A model generated the notes under the pieces. That model made no database searches and was not told where the DNA came from. It saw nothing but the letters and a program-made list of their open reading frames with translations. The translations under genes and the position numbers were made by a program. From Bacteroides ovatus (GTDB taxonomy: Bacteria > Bacteroidota > Bacteroidia > Bacteroidales > Bacteroidaceae), in assembly GCF_001314995.1 (NCBI RefSeq), contig NZ_CP012938.1, forward strand, positions 4,836,001-4,900,000: DNA of 64,000 bases, written 5' to 3'. Shown here piece after piece: positions 36,101 to 44,157 of this stretch (positions within the stretch are counted from its first letter, which is position 1; every line of letters starts with the position of its first letter).

Positions 36101-37234
36101 ATGAAGAAACTATATGCAACTCTTTTTTCTGCACTCTTTCTAGGCGGTGCAATCTGTGCAAGTTGTACGGATAAGAAGGATGCTTCTGCTGAAGAAGTGA
36201 TAAACACCATTCATAAAGTGAATAATTATTGGCAGACGAATCATCCGGAACACGGACGTTCTTTTTGGGATAATGCCGCCTATCACACCGGAAATATGGA
36301 AGCTTATTTTTTGACTAAGCAGCCGGAGTATTTGGAATATTCGAAAGCCTGGGCGGAACATAATGAATGGAAAGGGGCAAAATCAGATCATAAGGAAAAC
36401 TGGAAGTACAGTTACGGTGAAAGTGATGATTATGTGCTTTTCGGTGACTATCAGATTTGTTTCCAGACGTATGCCGATCTCTATAATCTGGAACCGGATA
36501 CACAGAAAATAGCCCGTGCCCGCGAAGTGATGGAATATCAGATGAGTACCCCCAATCATGATTATTGGTGGTGGGCAGATGGCTTATATATGGTCATGCC
36601 GGTCATGACAAAGATGTATAACATTACTAAGAATCCGCTCTATTTGGAGAAACTGCATGAATACCTCGCCTATGCTGATAGTATTATGTATGATGAAGAG
36701 GCCGGACTTTATTACCGGGATGGAAAATACGTGTATCCTAAACACAAAAGTGTGAACGGCAAAAAGGATTTTTGGGCACGTGGAGACGGCTGGGTATTGG
36801 CCGGATTGGCAAAAGTCTTGAAAGAACTTCCTGAAACAGATAAGTATCGTCCGGAATATATAGATCGTTTCCGTACCCTGGCTAAGTCGGTTGCTGCTTG
36901 TCAACAGCCGGAAGGTTACTGGACACGCAGTATGCTCGATCCATTGCATGCACCGGGACCGGAAACCAGTGGAACGGCTTTCTTTACCTATGGTTTACAA
37001 TGGGGAATCAATAACGGTTTTCTGGATGCTGCAGAATATCAGCCGGTGGTTGAAAAAGCATGGAAATATCTCTCAACAGTTGCTTTGCAGCCTGATGGCA
37101 AGATTGGTTATGTGCAACCGATTGGTGAGAAAGCGATACCCGGTCAGGTGGTAGACGCAAACTCAACTTCGAATTTTGGAGTAGGTGCGTTTCTATTGGC
37201 AGCCTGTGAACGGGTTCGTTATTTGAATAAATAA
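36101..37234 (+). CDS. GH105 unsaturated glucuronyl hydrolase
   Basis: A 377-residue (alpha/alpha)6-barrel enzyme that hydrates and releases 4,5-unsaturated uronic acids from oligosaccharide ends. I start at 36101 (MKKLYATLFSALFLGG), 4 bases after the GH145 stop; an in-frame ATG at 36062 lies inside GH145. The signal sequence ends near ICASCTDKKD, a cysteine with an atypical lipobox, so a lipoprotein is possible but uncertain. Catalytic aspartates are D160 in WWWADGLYMVMP and D229 in FWARGDGWVLAG; DANSTSNFGVGAFLLA closes the barrel. Its presence implies that some enzyme makes unsaturated uronate; the BNR_4 protein two genes upstream is the local candidate. Confidence 0.92.
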   Translation: MKKLYATLFSALFLGGAICASCTDKKDASAEEVINTIHKVNNYWQTNHPEHGRSFWDNAAYHTGNMEAYFLTKQPEYLEYSKAWAEHNEWKGAKSDHKENWKYSYGESDDYVLFGDYQICFQTYADLYNLEPDTQKIARAREVMEYQMSTPNHDYWWWADGLYMVMPVMTKMYNITKNPLYLEKLHEYLAYADSIMYDEEAGLYYRDGKYVYPKHKSVNGKKDFWARGDGWVLAGLAKVLKELPETDKYRPEYIDRFRTLAKSVAACQQPEGYWTRSMLDPLHAPGPETSGTAFFTYGLQWGINNGFLDAAEYQPVVEKAWKYLSTVALQPDGKIGYVQPIGEKAIPGQVVDANSTSNFGVGAFLLAACERVRYLNK

Positions 37235-37238
37235 ATAC

Positions 37239-37320
37239 AGGCACGGATTACACGGGTTTCACAGCTCTTAGAGGCATGCCTTAATATAAGTCAACAGCGT
37301 AATCCGTGTAATCCGTGCCT
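37239..37320. terminator. Long-stem bidirectional terminator between GH105 and the GNAT gene
   Basis: AGGCACGGATTACACGG (37239-37255) pairs perfectly over 17 bp with 37304-37320. Inside the 48-base loop AGGCATGCCT (37272-37281) is itself palindromic. The arms contain the tandem unit ATCCGTGTA/ATCCGTG. It lies between converging genes. The sequence looks like a dispersed intergenic repeat. Confidence 0.7.
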
Positions 37321-37325
37321 AAAAT

Positions 37326-38342
37326 TTAATTCATCATCAAGCTCATATATGGCTTTAACGGCTGAAGTATTCTATTGGTTAATTCGCTAATATTCATTTG
37401 TATATGTGCACCGGGCAGTCGCTCGGTATTATACATACACTTTCCTTTGCACAGGTAATAATAGCCGTTGTTTACAGACAATTGTTTGTCCGATAATTCC
37501 AGCTGCATTTCATCTTCAGGAAAAGCCGCGGCATAGATTTGCAGCACTTCTTTGGCATTGATGATACGTGCCATACCTAGCAGATGTTGAGGCTGTTTAT
37601 CTTCAGGAGGCAGTAGTTGAACCATGCGCTTGCATCCGGTGTGCTTCCTGATCGCATACAATAAACTATATTCCACATCCTTATCATCAGCGCAAAGTTC
37701 ATTGATAATGATATGTTTGTCTCCTTTATATATAATGGTTATTCCTTTGATTTCGTTTTCCTGTCTGGCTACAAATAAATAACCTCCACTAATGGCAAGA
37801 TCGGTCATAATAACCTGAAAGTCTTCCGGTGTGTGCTGAATACAGCAAGCCCGTTCGGAAAGCTTCTTATTCAAATAGGAATAGACCTCCTCCTGAAATT
37901 CTGAAACAACACTGACCGCTATCTCTTTAGAAGGAATAAACTCGGGCAAAACGATCTCTTTAGTTGAATACTTGAATACCGAAGCATATCCCATACGGGC
38001 ATAATAATCAAACAACCAAGGTTCTGCCGGTATCAATGTGCTGAAGTGTACTCCATTCCGTAACATCCGGGCGAAAGACTGTGATAAAAGCTCGCGCATG
38101 ACTCCTTTGCTTCGAAAATCGGGATGCGTACAGGCTCCTGAAATATAGGAGGTTTGTACAGTCTCTCCACCAAAAGTCATCGGATAAGGAAGCATTTGAA
38201 GGGCAGAGATTACCTCATCACCACTTTTGATGGCAACGTTCACCTCTGTCTTATAGCGTAGTCTGAAGTACATCTCGACGAATTCTTCACTATCGTCAAA
38301 ACAGACTTTCCACAATGCTTTTACTTGCTCCTTTATCATCAT
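37326..38342 (-). CDS. GNAT-family N-acetyltransferase
   Basis: Cytoplasmic 338-residue acetyltransferase. The N-terminal GNAT fold (about 1-140) shows the acetyl-CoA-binding motif in CTHPDFRSKGVMRELLSQSF, with VQTSYISGACTHP before it. The C-terminal part (about 150-338) is an extra domain, possibly a second GNAT-like fold plus a sterol-carrier-like region, as in Eis-type enzymes; YYYLCKGKCMYNTERLPGAHIQM is near the end. The substrate is unknown. It is 13 bases downstream of the DUF2156 gene, whose family shares the GNAT fold, so both may act on the same pathway. Confidence 0.8.
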   Translation of the reverse strand: MMIKEQVKALWKVCFDDSEEFVEMYFRLRYKTEVNVAIKSGDEVISALQMLPYPMTFGGETVQTSYISGACTHPDFRSKGVMRELLSQSFARMLRNGVHFSTLIPAEPWLFDYYARMGYASVFKYSTKEIVLPEFIPSKEIAVSVVSEFQEEVYSYLNKKLSERACCIQHTPEDFQVIMTDLAISGGYLFVARQENEIKGITIIYKGDKHIIINELCADDKDVEYSLLYAIRKHTGCKRMVQLLPPEDKQPQHLLGMARIINAKEVLQIYAAAFPEDEMQLELSDKQLSVNNGYYYLCKGKCMYNTERLPGAHIQMNISELTNRILQPLKPYMSLMMN

Positions 38343-38355
38343 ATTTATAAAGAGT

Positions 38356-39273
38356 TTACCATTTAACCATATTCATGGGATGCTCTTTGAGACAAGCCAT
38401 GTATTTTTCCAGAATCGTCACCGGTTGGTAAGACAATTTGGCTTTGCGCAAACCTTCGAGACCTAAATCCTCTTCCCGGTTGATATAGATATATTGTTCG
38501 GGAATCCGGTTGGCAAATTCATAATTAATCATAGCATACGCGCCTTCAATGCTGGTATCCGCTTTTTCTACATGCACGCCGAACGTTTCATGATTGATAG
38601 GCATACCGAATGTAAATGCTACGATTTTACCGTTCACATGAAGAATTCCACCCGTCAGTCCGAGTGCTTCGAAGTTGTGGAGGGCATAAATCAGAGCACG
38701 ACGTTCATTGCCCGTCCCTTCCTGCTGGTCGCAGTGATTCACTTTACACCATTCTGCTTCCAGATCCAGACATTCCTGAATGCGGTCCGGAGTGATCGGT
38801 GTATATTCATAATCCGGATAAGTGTTGCGGAACCGGTTGATATGATTTCTTTTCGCTTGGAATTTCTTACCCTTCAGTGTTGAAAGATCACTTCTCAAAT
38901 AGATATAATCCGCATAGTCGCGGTCTTCTGTAAATGTGAACTGTCCCGGAAGGATAGCTTCGAGATCAGCACGCATATTACTGCACACTCCCAACATACA
39001 GAAATGCTGGTTCTCTTTGCGGGCATCCTCTATCAGTTCCCCCAATATTGCTTTCAAATCTCCCGTACCTACGGGCATCATATAAGCGAGTTGATCTCCC
39101 GCCCAGAACTTGAACACCAGGAAGTTGTCGACCACTGCAAATTGGGTATCATATAAGAACCTCCAACTACAAAGATTGGAGAATGAAAGATCGCAATTGC
39201 GGCGATCACTTTTCATCGTGAATGAGGTGATTGTGTCTCTGTCTGCTAACGTGACATCTTTAAATGGAATCAT
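38356..39273 (-). CDS. DUF2156 protein (LPG-synthase C-terminal-like acyltransferase fold)
   Basis: A soluble 305-residue protein matching the DUF2156 family, the two-GNAT-fold domain found at the C-terminus of MprF lysyl-phosphatidylglycerol synthases. It lacks the membrane flippase part. Recognisable stretches are SFSNLCSWRFLY, KFQAKRNHINRFRNTYPDYEY and IVAFTFGMPINHETFGVHVEKAD. The stand-alone form has no firmly known substrate; aminoacyl or acyl transfer is inferred from the fold. First gene of a two-gene unit with the GNAT protein. Confidence 0.8.
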   Translation of the reverse strand: MIPFKDVTLADRDTITSFTMKSDRRNCDLSFSNLCSWRFLYDTQFAVVDNFLVFKFWAGDQLAYMMPVGTGDLKAILGELIEDARKENQHFCMLGVCSNMRADLEAILPGQFTFTEDRDYADYIYLRSDLSTLKGKKFQAKRNHINRFRNTYPDYEYTPITPDRIQECLDLEAEWCKVNHCDQQEGTGNERRALIYALHNFEALGLTGGILHVNGKIVAFTFGMPINHETFGVHVEKADTSIEGAYAMINYEFANRIPEQYIYINREEDLGLEGLRKAKLSYQPVTILEKYMACLKEHPMNMVKW

Positions 39274-39329
39274 AAGATTGCTTTTTGCGTTTAACTCTTT
39301 ATATAACGGAAAATCAAGAGATTTTGTTT

Positions 39330-40025
39330 TTACAAAATACCTAATAATCGAAGGATAGTAGGTGTTAGCAGTGCAGTGAATATTCCATTTAGCGTCAGTC
39401 CCAGGCTGGCGTATGCTCCATATTTGCTGCTGATATCCATTGCAGTGGAGGTTCCGACGGCATGAGCGGCTGTTCCCATTGAAAGCCCTTGGGCGATCGG
39501 ACTGCCTACGCGCATGATTTTCATTGTCTTAAAGCCACAGATAGCCCCTAATAAACCTACTGCTACAACAACTGCCGCCGTTAGTGACGGAATACCGCCG
39601 ATAGCTTTGGTTACTTCCATCGCAATCGGGGTCGTAACCGATTTCGGAGCCAGTGACAGGATTACCTCTTGTGAGGCTCCCATGAATTTCGCAATCAGTA
39701 CTACTGAAATGACTCCGACGATGCAGCCTGCCAGTTGAGACAGTAGAATAGGCAATAACTGCTTTTTTATCATTTCCAGTTGAAGATATAAAGGTACGCC
39801 TAAAGCCACAACGGCCGGGCGTAGCCAGAATTCGATCAGATGTCCTCCTTTATTATATGTCTCATAAGAGATATTGGTCATTTTAAGGAAGATGATTAAT
39901 AGTGCGATGGTCAGCAATATAGGATTTAATAATACCAGTCCTGTTTTCTTCTGAAGCAGTTTGGCAAAGAAGAAAATCCCGAAGGTAATGGCCAGCAGGA
40001 AGAAATTATTTTCTAAGAAGCTCAT
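39330..40025 (-). CDS. lrgB: LrgB-family membrane protein
   Basis: Inner-membrane protein, 231 residues with six or seven hydrophobic segments. LrgB signatures: SLAPKSVTTPIAMEVTKAIGG at about 120-141 and GTAAHAVGTSTAMD at about 185-198. LrgA/LrgB pairs were first seen as holin/antiholin-like modulators of autolysis, but relatives in Bacillus subtilis (PftAB) import pyruvate and a plant homologue exports glycolate. Its ATG overlaps the lrgA stop by 4 bases (ATGA), so the pair is translationally coupled. The gene beside it across the divergent promoter is pta. Confidence 0.9.
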   Translation of the reverse strand: MSFLENNFFLLAITFGIFFFAKLLQKKTGLVLLNPILLTIALLIIFLKMTNISYETYNKGGHLIEFWLRPAVVALGVPLYLQLEMIKKQLLPILLSQLAGCIVGVISVVLIAKFMGASQEVILSLAPKSVTTPIAMEVTKAIGGIPSLTAAVVVAVGLLGAICGFKTMKIMRVGSPIAQGLSMGTAAHAVGTSTAMDISSKYGAYASLGLTLNGIFTALLTPTILRLLGIL

Positions 40026-40465
40026 TTGTCTTTATTCGTTAAGTTGATTTTATCTTTAAGGTGTAGTTTCTCCGGCAGATGGAAATCTGACAGATGAAGT
40101 TTGCGTGCCAGTTTGATCTGACGCGCCAGCCTGAACTTGCGGACGATCTGATGTACCCATCCCGTTACAACAAGTACAAGTGCGGTACTGACAATGGTAG
40201 CTATCACAATTGGCCAGAATTCTGCCGCAATAACATCAAAGTACAACATAAGAGCCACACCGGGTGGAACGAAAAAGAATCCCAAGTTAGCAACCAGAAA
40301 GTCGGACAATCCCTGTACCCAGTGTAACTTAATCCAACCTAATTTTAAAAAGAGGGTGAGCAGCAGCATACCGATGATGCTGGAGGGGAGCTTGATACCC
40401 GTAAGATAAACTATTAATTCACCCAAAGCCAAACAGCCAAATAAAATGGCGCACTGACGTATCAT
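40022..40465 (-). CDS. lrgA: LrgA/CidA-family membrane protein
   Basis: A 147-residue LrgA protein with four membrane spans in the first about 115 residues (AILFGCLALGELIVYLTGI, SSIIGMLLLTLFLKLGW, FLVANLGFFFVPPGVALML). The family motif LPSSIIGM is present. Unusually, it ends in a strongly basic, repetitive cytoplasmic tail (KFRLARQIKLARKLHLSD, then KLHLKDKINL) of about 35 residues not typical of LrgA. Partner of LrgB in a coupled operon, divergent from pta-ackA. Confidence 0.88.
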   Translation of the reverse strand: MIRQCAILFGCLALGELIVYLTGIKLPSSIIGMLLLTLFLKLGWIKLHWVQGLSDFLVANLGFFFVPPGVALMLYFDVIAAEFWPIVIATIVSTALVLVVTGWVHQIVRKFRLARQIKLARKLHLSDFHLPEKLHLKDKINLTNKDK

Positions 40466-40500
40466 AACTAATAACCTATTGATTTTGTTTGAAAACGCTG

Positions 40501-40508
40501 CAAAGGTA
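40501..40508 (-). promoter_or_regulatory. -7 box for lrgAB
   Basis: The minus strand reads TACCTTTG, matching TAnnTTTG, 36 bases upstream of the lrgA ATG and divergent from the pta box 93 bases away. Confidence 0.5.
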
Positions 40509-40601
40509 TGAAAAATAGGAGTACAGTGTTAAATATTACAATATTTTAGACTTGGAAGAGAAAAATAGGCGAAATTGTAATGTGGATATTGCAAAATTGA
40601 G

Positions 40602-40609
40602 TACTTTTG
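40602..40609 (+). promoter_or_regulatory. -7 box for pta-ackA
   Basis: TACTTTTG matches TAnnTTTG, 52 bases before the pta ATG. I see no clear -33 TTTG. Confidence 0.5.
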
Positions 40610-40661
40610 CACCGCAAATTACAAATTGTAATGAGGTTTTATAATAACATTCAATATATCT

Positions 40662-41681
40662 ATGCTCAATTTAATCAACCAAATCGTGGCGCGTGCGAAA
40701 GCAAATCGCCAACGTATTGTTCTTCCGGAAGGAACTGAAGAACGCACATTGAAAGCTGCCAATATGATTTTGACAGATGAAGTAGCCGATCTAATTTTAC
40801 TGGGTAAACCGGATGAAATTAATGAACTTGCTACAAAATGGGGATTGGGAAACATCGGTAAAGCTACTATCATTGATCCTGAAACTTCTCCGAAACACGA
40901 AGAATATGCACAGTTGTTGTGTGAACTTCGTAAAAAGAAGGGGATGACTATCGAAGAAGCCCGCAAATTGACGAGCGATCCTTTGTTCTATGGTTGTTTA
41001 ATGATTAAGAGCGGTGATGCTGACGGTCAGTTGGCTGGTGCCCGTAACACTACTGGTAACGTATTGCGTCCTGCTTTGCAGATTATCAAGACCGCGCCGG
41101 GAATCACTTGCGTGTCTGGTGCTATGTTGCTTTTGACTCATGCTCCTGAATACGGAAAGAATGGCATTCTGGTAATGGGTGATGTTGCTGTAACTCCGGT
41201 TCCGGATGCTAATCAGCTGGCACAGATAGCAATTTGTACTGCGCAGACTGCGAAAGCCGTTGCCGGTATTGAAAATCCGAAAGTAGCTCTGTTGAGCTTT
41301 TCAACCAAGGGTTCCGCTAAACACGAAGTAGTGGATAAAGTGGTAGAAGCTACTAAGATTGCAAAAGAGATGGCTCCTACTCTTGATTTGGATGGTGAAA
41401 TGCAGGCTGACGCTGCTCTTGTACCGGAAGTGGGTGCTAGCAAAGCGCCGGGTTCTCCAGTAGCCGGAGAAGCAAATGTGCTGATCGTTCCAAGTTTGGA
41501 AGTTGGTAATATTTCTTCTAAATTAGTTCAACGTCTGGGACATGCTGACGCTGTTGGTCCGATTCTTCAGGGTATTGCCTGTCCGGTAAACGACTTGTCT
41601 CGTGGTTGTTCTATCGAAGATGTATATCGCATGATTGCTATCACAGCTAATCAGGCCATTGCAGCAAAAGCGAAAAAATAA
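40662..41681 (+). CDS. pta: Phosphate acetyltransferase
   Basis: Cytoplasmic enzyme interconverting acetyl-CoA and acetyl phosphate, the first half of the acetate-forming ATP-yielding route in Bacteroides. The 339-residue protein is the short, single-domain form without the DRTGG/regulatory N-terminus of enterobacterial Pta. Motifs: RIVLPEGTEERTLKAA, YGCLMIKSGDADGQLAGA, TSGNVLRP-like TTGNVLRPALQII, LSFSTKGSAKH, DGEMQADAAL and ANVLIVPSLEVGNISSKL. ackA follows after 39 bases in the same unit. Confidence 0.97.
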   Translation: MLNLINQIVARAKANRQRIVLPEGTEERTLKAANMILTDEVADLILLGKPDEINELATKWGLGNIGKATIIDPETSPKHEEYAQLLCELRKKKGMTIEEARKLTSDPLFYGCLMIKSGDADGQLAGARNTTGNVLRPALQIIKTAPGITCVSGAMLLLTHAPEYGKNGILVMGDVAVTPVPDANQLAQIAICTAQTAKAVAGIENPKVALLSFSTKGSAKHEVVDKVVEATKIAKEMAPTLDLDGEMQADAALVPEVGASKAPGSPVAGEANVLIVPSLEVGNISSKLVQRLGHADAVGPILQGIACPVNDLSRGCSIEDVYRMIAITANQAIAAKAKK

Positions 41682-41720
41682 GTATTAGATATAAAGTATT
41701 AAGTATAAATCGACAACGAC

Positions 41721-42920
41721 ATGAAGATTCTGGTATTGAACTGCGGAAGTTCATCTATTAAATATAAATTGTTCGATATGACCACCAAAGAGGTGATTGC
41801 ACAAGGTGGTATCGAAAAAATCGGTCTGAAAGGATCATTCTTGAAACTTACTTTGCCGAATGGTGAAAAGAAAATATTGGAGAAAGATATTCCTGAACAT
41901 ACAGTAGGAGTAGAGTTTATCCTGAACACGCTGATTAATCCTGAATACGGCGCTATTAAATCTTTGGATGAGATTAATGCAGTAGGTCACCGTATGGTAC
42001 ACGGAGGCGAGCGTTTCAGCGAATCTGTATTGCTGAACAAGGAAGTGTTGGAAGCTTTCGCTGCTTGCAATGACTTGGCTCCGCTTCACAATCCTGCTAA
42101 CTTGAAAGGGGTAAATGCAGTTTCTGCTATTCTTCCTAACATTCCGCAGGTAGGTGTATTCGATACGGCTTTCCATCAGACAATGCCGGATTATGCTTAC
42201 ATGTATGCTATTCCTCACGAACTGTATGAAAAGTATGGTGTGCGTCGTTATGGCTTCCACGGAACTTCTCATCGTTATGTGTCAAAACGTGTATGTGAAT
42301 TCCTGGGTGTAAATCCGGTTGGACAGAAAATTATCACTTGCCACATTGGTAACGGTGGTTCTATCGCTGCTATCAAAGATGGTAAATGTATGGATACTAC
42401 TATGGGCTTGACTCCATTGGAAGGCTTGATGATGGGTACTCGTAGCGGTGATATAGATGCCGGTGCAGTAACATTTATCATGGAAAAAGAAGGCTTGAAC
42501 ACAACCGGTGTTTCCAATCTGTTGAATAAGAAGAGTGGTGTACTGGGTGTTTCGGGTGTATCAAGCGATATGCGTGAACTCTTGGCTGCTTGTGCAGCTG
42601 GCAATGAGAAAGCTATCCTTGCTGAAAAGATGTACTATTACCGTATTAAGAAATATATCGGCGCTTATGCTGCTGCATTGGGCGGTGTAGATATTATCCT
42701 GTTTACCGGTGGTGTAGGTGAGAACCAGATGGAATGTCGTCGTGAAGTTTGTAAGGATATGGAATTCATGGGTATCGAACTTGATAACGAAGTAAATGCT
42801 AAGGTTCGCGGTGAAGAAGCAATCATTTCTACTCCTGCTTCTAAAGTGAAAGTAGTAGTGATCCCAACAGATGAAGAACTGTTGATCGCATCGGATACAA
42901 TGGATATCCTGAATAAGTAA
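41721..42920 (+). CDS. ackA: Acetate kinase
   Basis: Cytoplasmic ASKHA-fold kinase that makes ATP and acetate from acetyl phosphate. The 399-residue protein is full length. Motifs: LNCGSSSIKYKLF at the N-terminus, VGHRMVHGGERF, VFDTAFHQTMPDYAY, HGTSHRYVSKR, THIGNG-like TCHIGNGGSI, MGLTPLEGLMMGTRSGDID and LFTGGVGENQ. Second gene of pta-ackA, ending at a strong terminator. Together with Pta it provides the energy-yielding end of sugar fermentation. Confidence 0.98.
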   Translation: MKILVLNCGSSSIKYKLFDMTTKEVIAQGGIEKIGLKGSFLKLTLPNGEKKILEKDIPEHTVGVEFILNTLINPEYGAIKSLDEINAVGHRMVHGGERFSESVLLNKEVLEAFAACNDLAPLHNPANLKGVNAVSAILPNIPQVGVFDTAFHQTMPDYAYMYAIPHELYEKYGVRRYGFHGTSHRYVSKRVCEFLGVNPVGQKIITCHIGNGGSIAAIKDGKCMDTTMGLTPLEGLMMGTRSGDIDAGAVTFIMEKEGLNTTGVSNLLNKKSGVLGVSGVSSDMRELLAACAAGNEKAILAEKMYYYRIKKYIGAYAAALGGVDIILFTGGVGENQMECRREVCKDMEFMGIELDNEVNAKVRGEEAIISTPASKVKVVVIPTDEELLIASDTMDILNK

Positions 42921-42940
42921 TAATTTTATTGCTGATATAC

Positions 42941-42980
42941 AAAAAAAAGATGGACTCGATTTCGAGTCCATCTTTTTTTT
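42941..42980 (+). terminator. Terminator after ackA
   Basis: GATGGACTCGA (42949-42959) and TCGAGTCCATC (42962-42972) form a tight hairpin flanked by eight A on the left and eight T on the right. The symmetry makes it work in either direction. Confidence 0.9.
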
Positions 42981-43021
42981 GTCTTACTTTGCATATCAAA
43001 TAGTTATATCCCGTTTTTGAT

Positions 43022-44011
43022 ATGCGTTACTCCGTCATAATTCCCGTTTATAATCGTCCCGATGAAGTGGATGAATTATTGCAAAGTCTTACTGTACAAT
43101 ACTTTAAGGGTTTTGAGGTTGTTGTTGTTGAAGATGGTTCTTCCATTCCCTGTAAAGGAGTAGTAGACCGGTATGCAGATCGGTTGAATATAAAATATTT
43201 CTCTAAACCCAATTCCGGTCCGGGACAAACCCGTAATTACGGAGCAGAACGTAGCGAAGGCGAATACCTTATTATATTGGATTCTGATGTCATCCTTCCC
43301 GAAGGCTACTTCGATGCGGTAGAGAAGGAGCTCACCACTTCTCCTGCCGATGCTTTTGGTGGCCCCGACCGTGCACACGATTCTTTCACTGATATTCAGA
43401 AGGCAATTAACTATTCCATGACCTCTTTCTTCACGACCGGAGGTATCCGTGGCGGAAAAAAGAAGATGGACAAATTCTATCCCCGTAGTTTTAATATGGG
43501 AGTTCGCCGGGCAGTGTACGAGGCTTTGGGAGGTTTTTCAAAGATGCGTTTTGGGGAGGATATTGATTTCAGTATCCGTATCTTTAAGAATGGGTACACT
43601 TGTCGTCTTTTTCCTGATGCCTGGGTATATCATAAACGTCGGACTGACTTGAAAAAATTCTTCAAGCAGGTGCATAACTCCGGCATTGCCCGTATTAATC
43701 TTTATAAGAAATATCCGGATTCTCTGAAACTGGTGCATTTGCTTCCAGCCGTATTTACATTGGGAGTGGCGCTTCTATTATTAGGAACCCCCTTCTGCCT
43801 CTTCAGTTTCACGCCTATCATTCTCTATGCATTACTCGTATGCATTGATTCTACTATTCAGAATAAAAGTCTGTCTATTGGCGTTTATTCCATTGCCGCC
43901 GCATTTATACAGCTTATCGGCTATGGTACAGGCTTTTGGCGCGCATGGTGGCAGCGTTGTATCAGAGGGAAGGATGAGTTTGAGGCTTTCCAAAAGAATT
44001 TTTATAAGTAA
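43022..44011 (+). CDS. Glycosyltransferase family 2, membrane-associated
   Basis: A 329-residue GT2 enzyme. The N-terminal GT-A domain (about 1-225) has YSVIIPVYNRPDEVDELLQSL, VVVVEDGSS, the metal-binding ILDSDVILP motif, and GEDIDFSIRIFKNGY, typical of the GT2 ED acceptor region. The C-terminus has two membrane spans (LLPAVFTLGVALLLLGTPF; YSIAAAFIQLIGYGTGF). It would transfer an NDP-sugar onto a lipid-linked or surface glycan. It stands alone after the ackA terminator; acceptor and donor are unknown. Confidence 0.9.
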   Translation: MRYSVIIPVYNRPDEVDELLQSLTVQYFKGFEVVVVEDGSSIPCKGVVDRYADRLNIKYFSKPNSGPGQTRNYGAERSEGEYLIILDSDVILPEGYFDAVEKELTTSPADAFGGPDRAHDSFTDIQKAINYSMTSFFTTGGIRGGKKKMDKFYPRSFNMGVRRAVYEALGGFSKMRFGEDIDFSIRIFKNGYTCRLFPDAWVYHKRRTDLKKFFKQVHNSGIARINLYKKYPDSLKLVHLLPAVFTLGVALLLLGTPFCLFSFTPIILYALLVCIDSTIQNKSLSIGVYSIAAAFIQLIGYGTGFWRAWWQRCIRGKDEFEAFQKNFYK

Positions 44012-44063
44012 TCCATTTTTTATTTGCCTATTACCATTCCTGTTTTTGTTTAAAAGGAATGTT

Positions 44064-44110
44064 GTCTGACACCCGGGTCTCAATACGTCTGACACCCGGG
44101 TGTCAGACAA
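44064..44110. repeat. Palindromic repeat (GTCTGACACCCGGGT) between convergent genes
   Basis: GTCTGACACCCGGGT occurs twice in direct orientation, at 44064-44078 and 44087-44101. The second copy runs on to complete a perfect 22-bp palindrome (44087-44108). The first copy can instead pair with the 3' end (ACCCGGGTGTCAGACAA, 44094-44110), giving a 17-bp stem. The two structures are mutually exclusive. It lies between the converging GT2 and GH20 genes, so it may terminate both. Confidence 0.8.
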
Positions 44111-44157
44111 GTTATACTTTCATGGAAAAAAAGTAATGGATGCAATCGAAGAAATTT

